Source: Okapia johnstoni
Taxonomy: Eukaryota > Chordata > Mammalia > Artiodactyla > Giraffidae
NCBI GenBank assembly: GCA_024291935.2
Contig: CM044320.1
Location: 34,130,001 to 34,194,000 of the forward strand
Direction: 5' to 3'
DNA: 64,000 bases
Below the pieces are notes generated by a model, which was not told the DNA's origin, ran no database searches, and saw nothing but the letters and a program-made list of their open reading frames with translations. Made by a program: the position numbers and the translations under genes. The first letter of the stretch is position 1. Every line of letters begins with the position of its first letter. This document shows, piece after piece, positions 33,887-45,342 of the stretch.

Positions 33887-34101
33887 TTGGGGGGACTTCT
33901 CTGGTGGTCCAGTGGCTAAGACTCTGCTCTCCAGTGCAGGGGCCCTGGGTTCAATCCCTGACTGGAGAAGTAGATCCCCCATGCCACAGCTGAGAGTTTG
34001 CATGCTGCAAATACAGATCCTGAATGCCATAGCGAAGATCAAAGACCCCATGTGCTGCAACTAAGACCTGGTGTAGCCAAATAAATAAACATATATTTCA
34101 A
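33887..34101 (+). mobile_element. CHR-2-type SINE, sense
   Basis: GGACTTCTCTGGTGGTCCAG head, B-box TGGGTTCAATCCCTGACTGG, tail AGCCAAATAAATAAACATA. Flanked by AAGTGATT at 33879-33886 and again at 34103-34110. Confidence 0.9.
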
Positions 34102-34110
34102 AAAGTGATT

Positions 34111-35081
34111 ATTTTTTTCTTGCTGGACTTAAAAAGACAATGACATTGAAAGAGGGTTTGGTCAATCTTGTCAGCTAATGGCCCAAAAGAGAGGAGATAA
34201 TGCCTGTGGGTTACAACCAGCTGGAACAGAGTACCTTGCCCTAGGAACTAACAAATACCTAAACAAGATATTTGTTCTTTTCTGATGGTAGCCTCAACAA
34301 TTTCATGATGATAGGATGAAGCCTGAAAACTTCTGGATTAAAAACAAATTCAAATGAAATTTCACCCCAACAGTTTTGTGTTTGTATGTTTAACATGTCC
34401 CAACTCAGTTCAATGAATATTTTTTGAGCTCATCCAGTTTTTCATTTTATTTTTTTTTTTACTAACCCTAGTGTTAATATCAATGCTTCTCGAATCTTTA
34501 TAAGAATGAATTTCTTGTGAAACATAGCAAGCTGGTCATTAATCCCTTTAAAGTACAATTTAATGCAATGCTTCATGACAGGAAGTGAGAAGGATAATAA
34601 AAACCTTTACTACCTAAAACCACGCTTAATATTTTTATGGCCTAGTTGGCCTGACAAAATATTCTCTGTGAGTCATCACTTCAAAGTGAGGTCCTGGGGA
34701 CTTATTAAAGATACAACAGCAGGCTTCATGTCCATTGTATAAAGCTCCCGCAAATTTGAACTGCTTAGGCAAGAGCATTTAAGTTAAGAGGGACCCTGCA
34801 GAATGTCTTTGTGTGCCCTATGAACTAGGAGACCATGCGCTCAGGTGCCCTTTTGAATCTTAAAATCAGATTCCCGACAACTTAGCCTTGTATAGTTTTA
34901 CATTTACTTAACGTGGCCAATTTCAACTACTAAAGAGGTCATTAAGTCTTACATGGTCCTATCTAGCTCATTTAGTGTTGAAATAGCTCTGTCAAGCTTA
35001 TTAAGATAAAGATTTAACTTGGAGCCATTTGCAAAGTATAGGCTGAAGAGAGGAGCAATTTGAAATTTGCCAGCGATTGTA
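34111..35081. other. Single-copy sequence
   Basis: No gene or clear repeat; T-run near 34448. Confidence 0.5.
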
Positions 35082-35091
35082 CCAGTCTTGG

Positions 35092-35306
35092 GCTTCCCAG
35101 GTGGTGCAGTGGTGAAGAATGTCTGCCAATGCAGGAGACACAAGAGATGTGGGTTCGATCCCTGGATCGGGAAGACCCCTGGAGTAGGAAATGGCTCCCT
35201 GTTCCAGTATTCTTTCCTAGAAAATTCCACGGACAGAAGTGCTTGGTGGGCTGCAGTCCATGGGGTTGCAAAGAATCAGACACAGTTGAGCACGAGTGAG
35301 CATGCT
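35092..35306 (+). mobile_element. Bov-tA SINE, sense
   Basis: GCTTCCCAGGTGGTGCAGTG to GAGCACGAGTGAGCATG. Perfect 10-bp duplication CCAGTCTTGG at 35082-35091 and 35307-35316. Confidence 0.94.
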
Positions 35307-35443
35307 CCAGTCTTGGTCGATAGTCAGGAAGCCCTAGCATCACTTTTAAACCAAGTAAGAGCCAAGAAGGGAATATAGAAGTCTCTTTGGCTAGTATGTG
35401 GAACTTTCTAACCTTACTGCCACTCTCATTAACACTAATATTT

Positions 35444-35722
35444 TATTTTTTTAAACTCTTTTTTTTTTAAACTTTGGCTTTGCTGGGTCTTCATTGTGGT
35501 GCCTGGGCTTTCTCAAGTTGTGGCATTCTCTTGTTGCAGGGCATGGGCTCTAGAGCATGTGGGCTCAGTAGTTGCCGTGTGTGGGCCTCTCTAGTTGCAG
35601 TGTGTGGACTTAGTTGCCCTGCGGCAGGTGGGATCTTAGTTCCCTGACCAGGCATCAAGCCCACAACCCCTGCATTGGAAGACAGATTCTCAATCACTGG
35701 ACCACCAGGGAAGTCCCATCTG
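35444..35722 (-). mobile_element. CHR-2-type SINE, long form, antisense
   Basis: T-rich tail complement, TTTGGCTTTGCTGGGTCTTC, CTCTAGTTGCAGTGTGTGG, B-box remnant CAGGCATCAAGCCC and the end CCACCAGGGAAGTCCC. TAATATTT flanks it at 35436-35443 and 35723-35730. Confidence 0.9.
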
Positions 35723-35730
35723 TAATATTT

Positions 35731-36941
35731 CAGATAGTCTTTTTTCTTACAAAGTTCTAGGAGTTAGAAATCCCACAGCCTAATCCTCGATAATGTTTCA
35801 AAGTGTTCATAGTCAGAAATATTTTCTAAATCTTACAATTTGAAAACCATTTCCCCCTTTCTTTAGGTTTCAAAGGAAATGGATTCACTCATAATTTAAA
35901 GCTTGTTTATTTTTTTGAGCATGCTTCATGCACCAGACACTGCTTTAGACTCAGAGAATTCAGGGATGAATAGTTCCTGCCCTCATTACCTTCTGGTGAG
36001 TGCTATCTGATATGGTGTCTTCTTTATCACCCATCAATATGACCAGCTGGCAGCCTCTATTGTCCGTCTGCAACCTTCCAAGCTCCTCAGAGGAAGCAAT
36101 TCATTAAACCTGAATGATTATCATCTGGCTTTCATCTATGCTATCCTAATGTGTACACTGCCTCTTATTTTTCATTTTTCAAGTACCCTAAAAAAGAAAA
36201 GAAAGTAGAAGGTAAACAAATGCAAAAAGTATACAGAATAGATGCTTAGGAATATTGTGATCCATCCTATCTATTTAGGAACAGAAGCAGTTTGAAAACA
36301 GGAACTAGGCCTACTTTCAAGTAGACCTTTCAGGGTTCATTCCTTCACTCACTCATTCATTCATCCAGTAAGCATTTAAACCTTATTGTTTGTAGAAATT
36401 TCTAAGCTAGAAGGAATTTTCTAATTTCCTAGAAAAAAGTTTTCTAAAAATTTTCTAGAAAAATACAAGGAGCAAATACCACTCACTCATGCTCCCACCT
36501 CTCAGAATTAGCCACAGTTAACATCTCATCATGACTGCTTCCAATCTTGTGAGCATTTAACGTGGAGTATAAGAACAACCCTAAACCTAATAGTAAGTGC
36601 TAACCCTGTTCTATAGACCTTCACTCAAGAACAGTAACATTTAGGTACTTAATCATATTCATTTACTAAGAAGCAGAAGGAATGGTTTTCATGGAGGTTT
36701 CTAAACACATTTCTTGAGATGCAGTGGAATGACTTGCTGTAGCTCTTACTGCAAAGTCCTCACAGCCCGAGTCCCACTTCAGGGTCCTCACCGTACGGCC
36801 ACAAAGCTTGTCTGTGTACATACAAGCATCACCAGCAATGGTTCTTCTGTTATCTACAAAATATTTGGGTGTGGGTTTGGCGGTTGGACTTTACTGAACT
36901 CAAAGGCTCTTGTGAACACAGACTTAACCGCAAATGATCAA
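35731..36941. other. Single-copy sequence with L2-like fragments
   Basis: 35905-36000 (GAGCATGCTTCATGCACCAG, then CCTGCCCTCATTACC) and 36335-36390 (TCATTCATTCATCCAGTAAG) resemble antisense L2 3' ends. 36425-36462 contains repeated TTCnAGAA-like words, including the palindrome TTTTCTAGAAAA at 36451-36462. No gene seen. Confidence 0.45.
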
Positions 36942-36976
36942 ACACACACACACACACACACATACACACATACACA
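36942..36976. repeat. (CA)n microsatellite
   Basis: AC units interrupted twice by AT (CACATACACACATACAC). Confidence 0.92.
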
Positions 36977-38699
36977 CTCCATTGGCTAAAATAATTACAA
37001 AATGTTTAAAATAAATCGTCTTTGACAGTGATTGCTCCTGGGGGAGGGGTAGCAAGTTACACTGGGAACTGCCCCAATTCATGTATCCACTGGCTGGAAG
37101 GAATTTCCCAGCAAGCCTCGCCCACCCGTTTGATTCCCTGGCAGCATTTTCTCAGGGATTGAGTGTGTCTGAGTTTAGTCCTGATAAGTGACACAGAGGG
37201 AAAGGATTTCAGCGCTGGGAAAGGATCTCTTTCTGTCTGGGTTGGGGTGGTGGTGGGTGTTAAGAAGAGCAGATTAACCCCCACTCCCTGCCTTTCCTTC
37301 TCTCCTCAGCCCTGACCCAGGGATGAGACCAGACATGTTTGGTTGGCCCGGCCCCTGCCCTGGTGGGGCTGATGGGTGGATGGCAGTGGGAATCCTGATC
37401 CCAAGCCCTCGTTTGACTGCAGGCCAAGCATTTCAAACAGCAGGCCTTTCATAGCTGGGAAAACCCCTGCTAGACCTGCTGGACATGCCACACAACCACA
37501 TACGGCTCAGCTCATGTCAACAGAACTGATAACCAAAGGGGGTTCCTTGGCATCCTGTCCCCGGCAGCTTTGCCAACCCACTTACCCTCCAGGTCCCAAT
37601 TAACGCGCGGCTGCACTAGAACCTAAGGTGGGAGCTGAGGGTTTGTTTACCACATAGTTAACAGGCAAACACAACTTAATCACAAGGAAAACAGCTTTTA
37701 TGAGAAGCATCTTGAAGTCCTTCATCGGCCCTGGTAAACCATCTAGGAAGCCAAAACCTAGAGTTCCCTCTGATTTCGTTACTGTTGGAGAGGAGGCCAG
37801 TATGGTCTTGCTATTTGACCATTTACAGCTGCCAGGCTAAGCGATGTCTCTCCTGATTCTGAAGGCCTCTGAGTCATCACCCTAGGTGATCCTTCTGTGA
37901 TCCGCTGCACTTGGGAAAGAAATGGACTTTGGAAAGAGATACAAGGTCGGGAAAAAAATCTGTGTTTTAATCAGAGCCTCTCAAACACCAGACCGTTTTC
38001 ACACACTTCTCCATTTTCATTCCATCACTAGGTTAGAGGACCCCTCCCCTTACAGAGAAAACCAAGGTTCTAGAGGTAAGTCGCTTCTAAAGGTTGCACA
38101 GTTTAAATCCCAAATTGGGATTTGCACCCAGCTCTGGTGGATTCCAAGCCCCATTTCTTTCCATTCTATCTCTTATTTCATCGGAAGATCTGGATTCTAG
38201 ATTTGGACCTGGTAGTTATTAGTCATGGAATACTAGGCAGATCTGTCAACAGTGTGCTGTCGATTTCTGATAAGTAACTTTTCGAAACAGAATTAAATTT
38301 GATAATGTAAACTTACTTATACAGCATTGAAGTAGGAGACCGTGGGCCTCTGGGCCAGACAGCTGGTATTTGTCAAGTGAAGTAAAATTGAAGCTTTGTT
38401 CTCATCCAGACTTTCCAAGGACAAAGCTAGGGGTAAAAACTGGGCTCTACTAAAGCAAAGAGATAAGGTGCCCACTCCTGAGGTCAAGGAAGACTTCCCT
38501 GTCAGCACATGCACAGGAAGGTTTCTAGGGAGTCAAAAAGGGAGGGGGCTCCACTGCGTAATAAGTGTGGACATGCACCCATAGGCCTCTATGGTGCAAT
38601 CCATCTTAGGAAACAGTTGCACACACATCTTGGGGAGGATCCATGGACCAGTCAGGGGTGAAGAAAGAAACAAGATAATTGACCAAAAATAGAGACCTG
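36977..38699. other. Single-copy sequence
   Basis: About 1.7 kb, GC-richer at 37030-37620, with no recognisable gene or repeat. Confidence 0.5.
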
Positions 38700-39240
38700 G
38701 AAGGACTGTCCTATGTCAGTGATTTACGTCACCTCTGTACAGTGCTGCTTCTCACTCAGGACAGCCACACTCTTCTCCGTGTGTGTATCTCTGCCCAGTG
38801 TCTGGCTTACTGCCCTCCTCATGAGAGAGGATGCCATACCCTTTCACTCTGGGTGTGTATCTCTGCCCTGCTTCTGAGCTGGAGAAAGGAACTGTTTTCC
38901 TGTGTGCTCTCCCATACATTGTGCTGTGTCTCTCATGATAAACTTTGTACCTGTTTTTTTTTTTTTCAGTTTTTGCCTCCTTGAAACATTCTTGCTTTCA
39001 AACAGAGGCAAGAGTAGGACCACTTTACTTCTAGCCTCTAACCCCTAGAGATCTAGTGGCTAGGACTCGGTTCCAGGTTACCCAACTTTAATTCCTGGGA
39101 AGGGAACTAAGATCTCTCTTCAGGACTGCTCACTGCTCTCCCTCCAAGATCAGCATTATTCCATGACCAAGAGTATCATTAACATTAAAGAAACGAGCAC
39201 TCCATCGCTGGGCAGTGGCCTCTCAGAGTCACAATTTATT
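38700..39240 (+). mobile_element. Possible LTR-like unit, uncertain
   Basis: Repeats of GTGTGTATCTCTGCCC (about 38778 and 38851) are followed by CATGATAAACTTTGTACC, a T-run ending in CAG, and a TTGAAACATTCTTGCTTTC block. 39050-39115 looks like a degenerate tRNA-derived head (GTGGCTAGGACTCGG, TTTAATTCCTGGGAAGG). The mix recalls a ruminant LTR but I cannot name a family. It may be single-copy. Confidence 0.25.
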
Positions 39241-39247
39241 ACTGCAA

Positions 39248-39735
39248 GTCTTGTTGGTTATGGGGGTGTAATGTATAATGTAGGGAATATGGTCAATAAT
39301 ATTGTGATAACTTTGTGGTAACAGAGGGAACTAGACTTATGGTGGTGATTATTTCATAATGTATAGAAATATTGAATCACCATATTGTTCACTGGAAACT
39401 AACATAATACTGTAAAGTGAAAAGGGCTTTCCTGGTGACTCAGACTGTAAAAAATCTGCCTGGATCCAGGCTTAACCCCCTGGGTTGGGAAGATCTCCTG
39501 GAGAAGGGAATGGCAACCCACTCCAGTATTCTTGCCTGGAGAATCCCATGGACAGAGGAGCCTGGTGGGCTATAGTCCATGAGGTCGCAAACAGTCAGAC
39601 ATGACTGAGCAACTAACACTTTCATTTTTTTTTCCACTTCTGGTGGTAATCGTTCCATAATGTATAGAAATAGTAAATCACTATGTTGTCTACTGGAAAC
39701 TAAATACTGTATGTCCATTATAATTCAATAAAAAA
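39248..39735 (+). mobile_element. L1 3'-UTR-like relic, sense, split by a Bov-tA
   Basis: GGTGTAATGTATAATGTAGG, GGTGGTGATTATTTCATAATG and CATATTGTTCACTGGAAAC are typical of older L1 3' UTRs. The right part ends TTCAATAAAAAATAAGG. A 62-bp stretch is present on both sides of the SINE (39340-39401 and 39641-39702). Confidence 0.65.
39423..39630 (+). mobile_element. Bov-tA SINE, sense, with a shortened head
   Basis: GGCTTTCCTGGTGACTCAG head; the segment after CTGCCTGGATCCAGG is shortened before CCTGGGTTGGGAAGATC. The body runs to GAGCAACTAACACTTTC and a T-run. Confidence 0.9.
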
Positions 39736-39849
39736 TAAGGAATATATATTTATTTGAAATTTTGATTTTTAAAAAAATTGTAAGCATTTCATTAAACATT
39801 AAAATGTTTTAAGATATAGACTACTTTTGAATGGAAATAAAGTCTTTTT

Positions 39850-40056
39850 AAAATATTTATTTATTTATTTGGCTGTCCAGGTTTTAGTTTCAGTCCTCAG
39901 GATCTTCTGTCTTCATTGTGGAATGTGAGATCTTTAGCTGTGCATGAAGACTCCTAGTTGCAGCATGTGGGATCTAGTTCCCTGACCAGGGATCAAACCT
40001 GGGCCCCCTGCATTGGGAGCTCAGAGTGTTAGCCACTGGACCACCAGGGAAGTCCC
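39850..40056 (-). mobile_element. CHR-2-type SINE, antisense
   Basis: TTTATTTATTTATTTGGCTG, CTAGTTGCAGCATGTGGG, B-box GACCAGGGATCAAACCTGG, end CCACCAGGGAAGTCCC. Confidence 0.9.
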
Positions 40057-41407
40057 AAAATAGTGTATGTATCTTGGACTTGTATTATAATATATAGAAA
40101 CTCAAACTTAAGTGTTCAAAAGAATCAATCATGTTGGTGGGGTGGGGAGGGTTTGCAGACATTCTTAGTTACTCACTCAGTATCCTTTCCCCTCTTTCTC
40201 TTTCCAAATAAGACCTAAATATTTTTCATTTACCATCTCACCTGTACACTGACCCCATCCTTATGTTCAGATGCAAAGGTAATGTGAAGGGATGTTTGCT
40301 GAGACTTCTGAGAAACTCCTTCTGGGAGAACTGGAAAGTCAGCCCAGGCAGGAAGACTCCATTATCTCCTAAAGTGTGTGATCTATACCTACTGAAGTTT
40401 TGCATATAGATTTAAATCATCTTCCCATGTGAATAATTTTCTCTCTCCTTTCCATGTGTATGAAAAGAATGGTATTAATGCTGTCATTTATTTAAGCTAA
40501 TTTTTAACATTGTTGACACATGAGAAAACCAAGAAGTCACAATCTGGCAATTGATTTTTTCATCTTAATGTAATGGTAACATGCATAACCTCAAAGCTGA
40601 ATAACCCTACAGTGCTGAGGGTCTATGAGATTCAGGGGGATAGGTGGTACTAGAGTTTATTACTGCAGCTCTAAAATGAGAGAGGGTGGCAAGAGTTGAG
40701 GAAGTAGAAAGCAAGTCTTAATTGCAATCTTGCAGGATGATTAGATTTGTTTAGGTGAAGAAGCAAGGAAGGTCTTTTCAGAAAGGGGAAAGAAAACAGC
40801 TTAAGTAACAGGAACACGGATAGAGATAGGAACAAGGAAGGCATTTCTGGACAAGAGAGTTGACTCTTTATTTGGGAAGACTGGTTCCATAGCACCTTGA
40901 ATACTGCATTAAGGACTGTGGATTTTAATCTCTGACAATGGGGAGCCTTTGAAAGTTACTGAGTGAGGAGTTACATAATGAAACTATTGCTTTAGGGAAA
41001 ATAATCTGAGGATATGGGGCATTAATAGTCCCCCTAAGTATATCAGTGCTATGGGCTATGATGAATTATCTACCTAATAATTTCTTTCAGGTTCAAGGTA
41101 ACTTTTTTCCAGGTCACTTGGGCTTTTGGAGCTGTGTTAATACACTGTGTGCTGGCTGAGTCTAGTGCTCATTTGCTGGTTTCAGTTTCTTACTTTCTCT
41201 GATTTTATTTGTCTCTTTTTCTGTCCATATTTATGGCACACCCACCTAATACCTACACACACACATATATCCCTCTCCCTGTCCCTCAGCCTCCGTTGAA
41301 CATATTTTGTTCTTTCTGTTACCATTCATACCCTGCATCCCTGATTCATCATTTTCCTGGTCAGTTCTTTTTTTAAAAGATTGTAAGAAAACCCTGCAAT
41401 AAATTTA
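40057..41407. other. Single-copy or very old repeat sequence
   Basis: 40880-41000 (GACTGTGGATTTTAATCTC, GGGGAGCCTTTGAAAG, GAGGAGTTACATAATG) resembles an old mammalian interspersed repeat also suggested at 47280-47780 and 58050-58115; I cannot name the family. No gene seen. Confidence 0.4.
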
Positions 41408-41535
41408 CCTTTTTAATATTTCATTTATAGAGAGCCTACTGTGTGCCAGGCACTGTTGTAGCTTCTGGGAACACCAAGTTAAGATGTGGTACCTGTCCCT
41501 TAGTATCAGTCTAGTGGAGAAGATGAACATCTATG
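41408..41535 (-). mobile_element. L2 3' end, antisense
   Basis: GAGAGCCTACTGTGTGCCAG followed by GCACTGTTGTAGCTTCTGGG and CAGTCTAGTGGAGAAGATG, in the order expected for the complement of the L2 3' end. Confidence 0.7.
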
Positions 41536-42654
41536 TTATTAAAGTACAACATGACGAGAGCTCCATTTAACAGTATGAAGAAGAAGTACAAATACTTCAT
41601 CATGTTGATCCGAAGGGGCAGGATCCTTGCCTGTCTAATTCTTTCAAGGAACCAGGATACAGGAATGGGCCTAGGTTTATTCAGTCAGAAGCCTCTTCTC
41701 AGAACCTGAGATCTTGATCTTGTGAAGCAAAGAAACTAGGAAGGAAGAGAAATTCATTCTGGGCAAAATCATTGCAATGGTAAGAACGTCAGTGGCAGCA
41801 TCCAGTGACCAGTGCTGGGTGGCTGCTGTACCATGATCTTCATTATCAGTCTGGTCCTGTCTGGTAATTTTGGCTGATTCTGGCTTTCTTGGTTACTGGG
41901 TTACTTGGTTCCTAGGTTACTGAATTGGTCCTCAAGAACCTCCAGCAATTCTGGGAGCAACCCCTTATCTCTAGATACATTCTATTTTTGGCTGTAATCA
42001 GAGTTGCTTTCTGCTACTTACAATGAAGCACCCTGGCTATCAGTGCAAAGAGAGGCCACACAAGTGTGAAGGAAATTACACTGTGAGGGGGATTTTGGCC
42101 TTGTTGGACTAAAAGCACTGAAAAATCCAGCAATATTTAAGAGACAGTAAGCTGTAGCTCATGAAATACAACAAAGAAATAACTCAGTGATGGTTTATAG
42201 TTATCTGTGGTGAAGTGTATATGGAAGGTCACTGCCATAGACCAGGATGAAGGGCATTGGAAATTCAACAGCCATGGGTTTAGAGGGCCATTTATATCAT
42301 CCTTGAATAGCCTCAAGAAGGAGAATATGAAGTTCATGACCCTACATTGTTGGCTTTAATTCAGGGAATTTCAGGGAATTTCTATGATTATATTAAAACA
42401 ATCCAGGCCTAAAATTCAGGGAATTTCTAAGATTGTGTTAAAATAATTCATCATCTCTTTCAGCCACAGAGCTGAGATCACAACAAACTAAACAGAGTTG
42501 AATCTAGGCATTGCCAAATTACAACAGCTGAATTTGCAACTTTACCAGGTCTTTTATTTAATAATAAAGATGTACTTTGGGAAAGAATGGGATCCAAAGA
42601 ATTGAAAGGAGAATTCAGGGAGCATTGAATATTCAACCCCAAGTAAATTCCATT
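41536..42654. other. Single-copy sequence with a local duplication
   Basis: No gene seen. Near 42362-42431 the words TCAGGGAATTTC and AGATTGTGTTAAAA/TGATTATATTAAAA recur, a small local duplication. Confidence 0.45.
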
Positions 42655-43165
42655 TGCTCATTGTGATAGATAGAATAATCCCAAATTTCCATGTCCTCAT
42701 TGCTGGAATATGTGAACATGTTACTTTACAGAGCAAAAAAGATTTTGCAGATGTGATTAAGGTTAATGACCTTGAAATGGAGGGATTATTGTGGATTATC
42801 TGGGTGGGTCCAATCAAATCACAGGAACACTTAAAAGTGAAGGACCTTTCCCAGTGGTCAGAGGAAGACATGACCATGGAAGAAAGGTCAAAAACAGAGA
42901 TGCAACAGAGGAGACCTTGAATGTGAAAGAAGGGGACCACGAACTAAAGAATGCAGATAACCTCTAGAAACTGAAAGAAGCAAGAAAACAATTTTCCCCC
43001 TGGAGTCGCCAGAGGAAAATTCTGCCCTGCTGACACCTTGATTCTAGCTCAGCGAGACCTATGTCAAACTTCTGTCCTACAGAACTATGAGATAATACAT
43101 TTGTCTTGTACTAAGTCACTAAGTTTTTGATGATTTGTTATAGTGACCATAGAAACTGTACCACT
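42655..43165 (+). mobile_element. MLT1-like (ERVL-MaLR) LTR, sense
   Basis: Blocks in order: TGATAGATAGAATAATCCC, CATGTTACTTTACAGAGC, GATTTTGCAGATGTGATTAAG, GGATTATCTGGGTGGGTCC, CTGCTGACACCTTGATTC, GAACTATGAGATAATACATT and the end GATTTGTTATAGTGACCATAG. These match the order of an MLT-type solo LTR. The 88-codon frame at 42654-42920 lies in it and is not a gene. Confidence 0.7.
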
Positions 43166-43788
43166 CAAAGAAGTTCCTTCTCCATTTTTTGATAAGGCTT
43201 CTCTTTTTAGATCATGTGACTCTTTCACTCAAGGGATTAACATGCAAGGAGACACTGTTCATTCTTGTGTACCCCTCACCCACCACCCATTTGCTTTAGA
43301 CATATGAACAAAGTTAGATCCCAACCTGGTGAAATACAAGCTCATACTTGGGAGGAGGGTGTTACACACCAATAAAGTAAGATTGAAAAATTATACTAGC
43401 AAAAATCTGTAGAGTATGTGTAGGCATGAATTCTTAAGGGGCTACATCAAGGAGAAAAGAGTATGATTTTAAACTGGCCTAAAATTTTGAAGGTGATGCA
43501 ATTCCCAAGGAGTAAATATTCAATTGGCCAGATTGAAGAGCTGGGTAAATTCTTATTGACTATTTACTTGGGTGACTAAAAGTCAATGTCCTAATTTGGA
43601 TAAAAATTTGAGATGTCATAAATTCTTTGGTATAACAAAGTGGAGAGAATCCTAGGATTTAGCAAGAGAGGGAAAGTTGGAATGGGTTTGTCATACATGA
43701 CTGATCTCTTACAAGAGAAACCAGAAGGTGTTTTCTTTGCCAAGGCCTTAGTAAAGACAGTATCCTTTTTGCTTTGAAAGGTGCTTTA
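43166..43788. other. Single-copy sequence
   Basis: No gene or clear repeat. Confidence 0.5.
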
Positions 43789-44120
43789 GGATGTCCCTGG
43801 TGGTCCAGTAGTTAACAATCCTCCTGCCAATGCGGGGGACATGGGTTTGATCCCTGGTCCAGGACAATCCCAAGTTCCATGGGGCAACTAAGCCTGTGCA
43901 CTGCAACTACTGAGTCTGTGTGCAGCAACTCCTGAAGCCCCCATGCCTAAAGTTACTCAGCAAGTAGAGAAGCCACCACAATGAGAAGCCCGCACACCAC
44001 ACCTAGAGAGTAGCCCCCACTTGCTGCAACTAGAAAAAGGCCGCTCGCAGCAACAAAAAATTCATGTGCCACCACAAGACCCAGTGCAGCCAAAACTAAC
44101 TAACTAACTAAATAAAAATA
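43789..44120 (+). mobile_element. CHR-2-type SINE, long form, sense
   Basis: GATGTCCCTGGTGGTCCAG head, B-box TGGGTTTGATCCCTGGTCC, then the long body (AGAAGCCACCACAATGAGAAG) to the tail AACTAACTAACTAAATAAAAA. Confidence 0.92.
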
Positions 44121-44299
44121 GAATGAGCTCCTGGGTTTCATTGAGAATTCGGGGAGCTCAAGATGGCAGAGACCAAGTCAAAGCACTTACCACAGATGGT
44201 GTGGTCTCCAGAATGCTCCTCAGACCCAAATGATCAGATGGTCCTTAGGCCTGAGATAGATGGGCTGCTTGATTTGTATGACAGAGAAGAACTCAACTC

Positions 44300-44496
44300 T
44301 TCTTGAGGAGCATGGGCCCTAGGACATGTGGGCTGCAGTAGTTGGTGCAGGCAAGCTCTACTGCATGATCTTGGTAGGTGTGGCGCATGGACCCGGTTGC
44401 CTTGCAGCATGTGGAATCTTCCTGAACCAGTGATCGAATCCATCCTCCCCTGTATTGACAGGTGGATTCCCAATCCCTGGACCATTAGGGAAGTCC
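44300..44496 (-). mobile_element. CHR-2-type SINE, antisense
   Basis: CTCTTCTTGAGGAGCATGGG, TTGCCTTGCAGCATGTGG, B-box remnant CCAGTGATCGAATCC, end GGACCATTAGGGAAGTCC. It faces the sense copy 180 bp to the left. Confidence 0.85.
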
Positions 44497-44796
44497 TGAG
44501 GATGGATTTTTGATGAAAGACAGAGGGATATCACAAGCTTATGAAGATGTTGACTTCAATTATGGTTGCTGTAACAGGTGCTGTCTCTCTTCTGGATAAT
44601 GCAATCCTTAACACCTGTCACACCATTATTAAGAGGTCCAATGCTTACTTCTGGATTCCAATAAGCAGACAACATCAGAGAGAGCTTGCCTTCCTCTGGT
44701 TGCTTTCAGGGTACAACAGCTCTGGGCTCTGGGGCACAATTTAATCCTCAGAGATCTTCAGCACCTCAGCAGCCTTCAGCATCTATTGGTTTGCTA

Positions 44797-44877
44797 TTGG
44801 GTTGGCCAAAAATTTCATTCAGATTTTCTCCACACCAGCTTATGGAAAAACCCAAACGAACTTTTTGGCCAACCCAA
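44797..44877. mobile_element. Mariner-type miniature inverted-repeat element (MITE)
   Basis: An 81-bp element with terminal inverted repeats TTGGGTTGGCCAAAAA and TTTTTGGCCAACCCAA, flanked on both sides by TA (44795-44796 and 44878-44879), the target duplication of Tc1/mariner elements. The inner part includes TTATGGAAAAACCCAAACG, which pairs partly with the left arm. It has no coding capacity; movement would need a transposase in trans. Confidence 0.9.
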
Positions 44878-44879
44878 TA

Positions 44880-45122
44880 CACTAATTACACCACCTGGAT
44901 TCGGATTTGCTTTCAGTGCCTATCATGTTTCTGGTACCATCCCTGAATTTACTGAATGCCTTAGACACTTTCTTGGTATCCATACATGAGCACATATCCA
45001 AAAGCACATGACATTGCTTTTAACCAAGAAACCTGCTTTTCAGTGAGAGAGGGAAGGCTGGAATCACATGTCTTATTATGGAGCTGGTCACCCACAGAGC
45101 AGCTTGGACACAATATCTTGTG
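44880..45122. other. Single-copy sequence
   Basis: Nothing recognised. Confidence 0.5.
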
Positions 45123-45342
45123 GGTTTGGTGGCTCAGTCAGTAAAGAATCGCCTGCAATGCAGGAGACCACCTGCAGGGATGCAGGCGGGGATGCAGTTT
45201 TGATCCCTGGGTTGGGCAGATGCCCTGGAGAAGGAAATGGCAACTCACTCCAATTTTCTTGCCTGGAAAATTCCATGAACAAGGATCCTGGCAGGCTACA
45301 GTCCATTGGGTTGCAAGAGTCAGACATGACTTAGTGACTAAA
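45123..45342 (+). mobile_element. Bov-tA SINE with altered head, sense
   Basis: GGTTTGGTGGCTCAGTCAG head. Between GCAGGAGACC and TTTTGATCCCTGGG there is extra sequence with repeated GCAGG/GGATGCAG words. A normal body runs to GACATGACTTAGTGACTAA. Confidence 0.9.

Noticed and set aside
38952..38970. T-run followed by CAG as a splice acceptor
   Set aside because: No frame or donor site supports an exon, and T-runs of this kind are common in LTR and SINE tails.
42654..42920. 88-codon frame with a plausible-looking protein
   Set aside because: It lies entirely inside an MLT1-like LTR, which does not encode protein.
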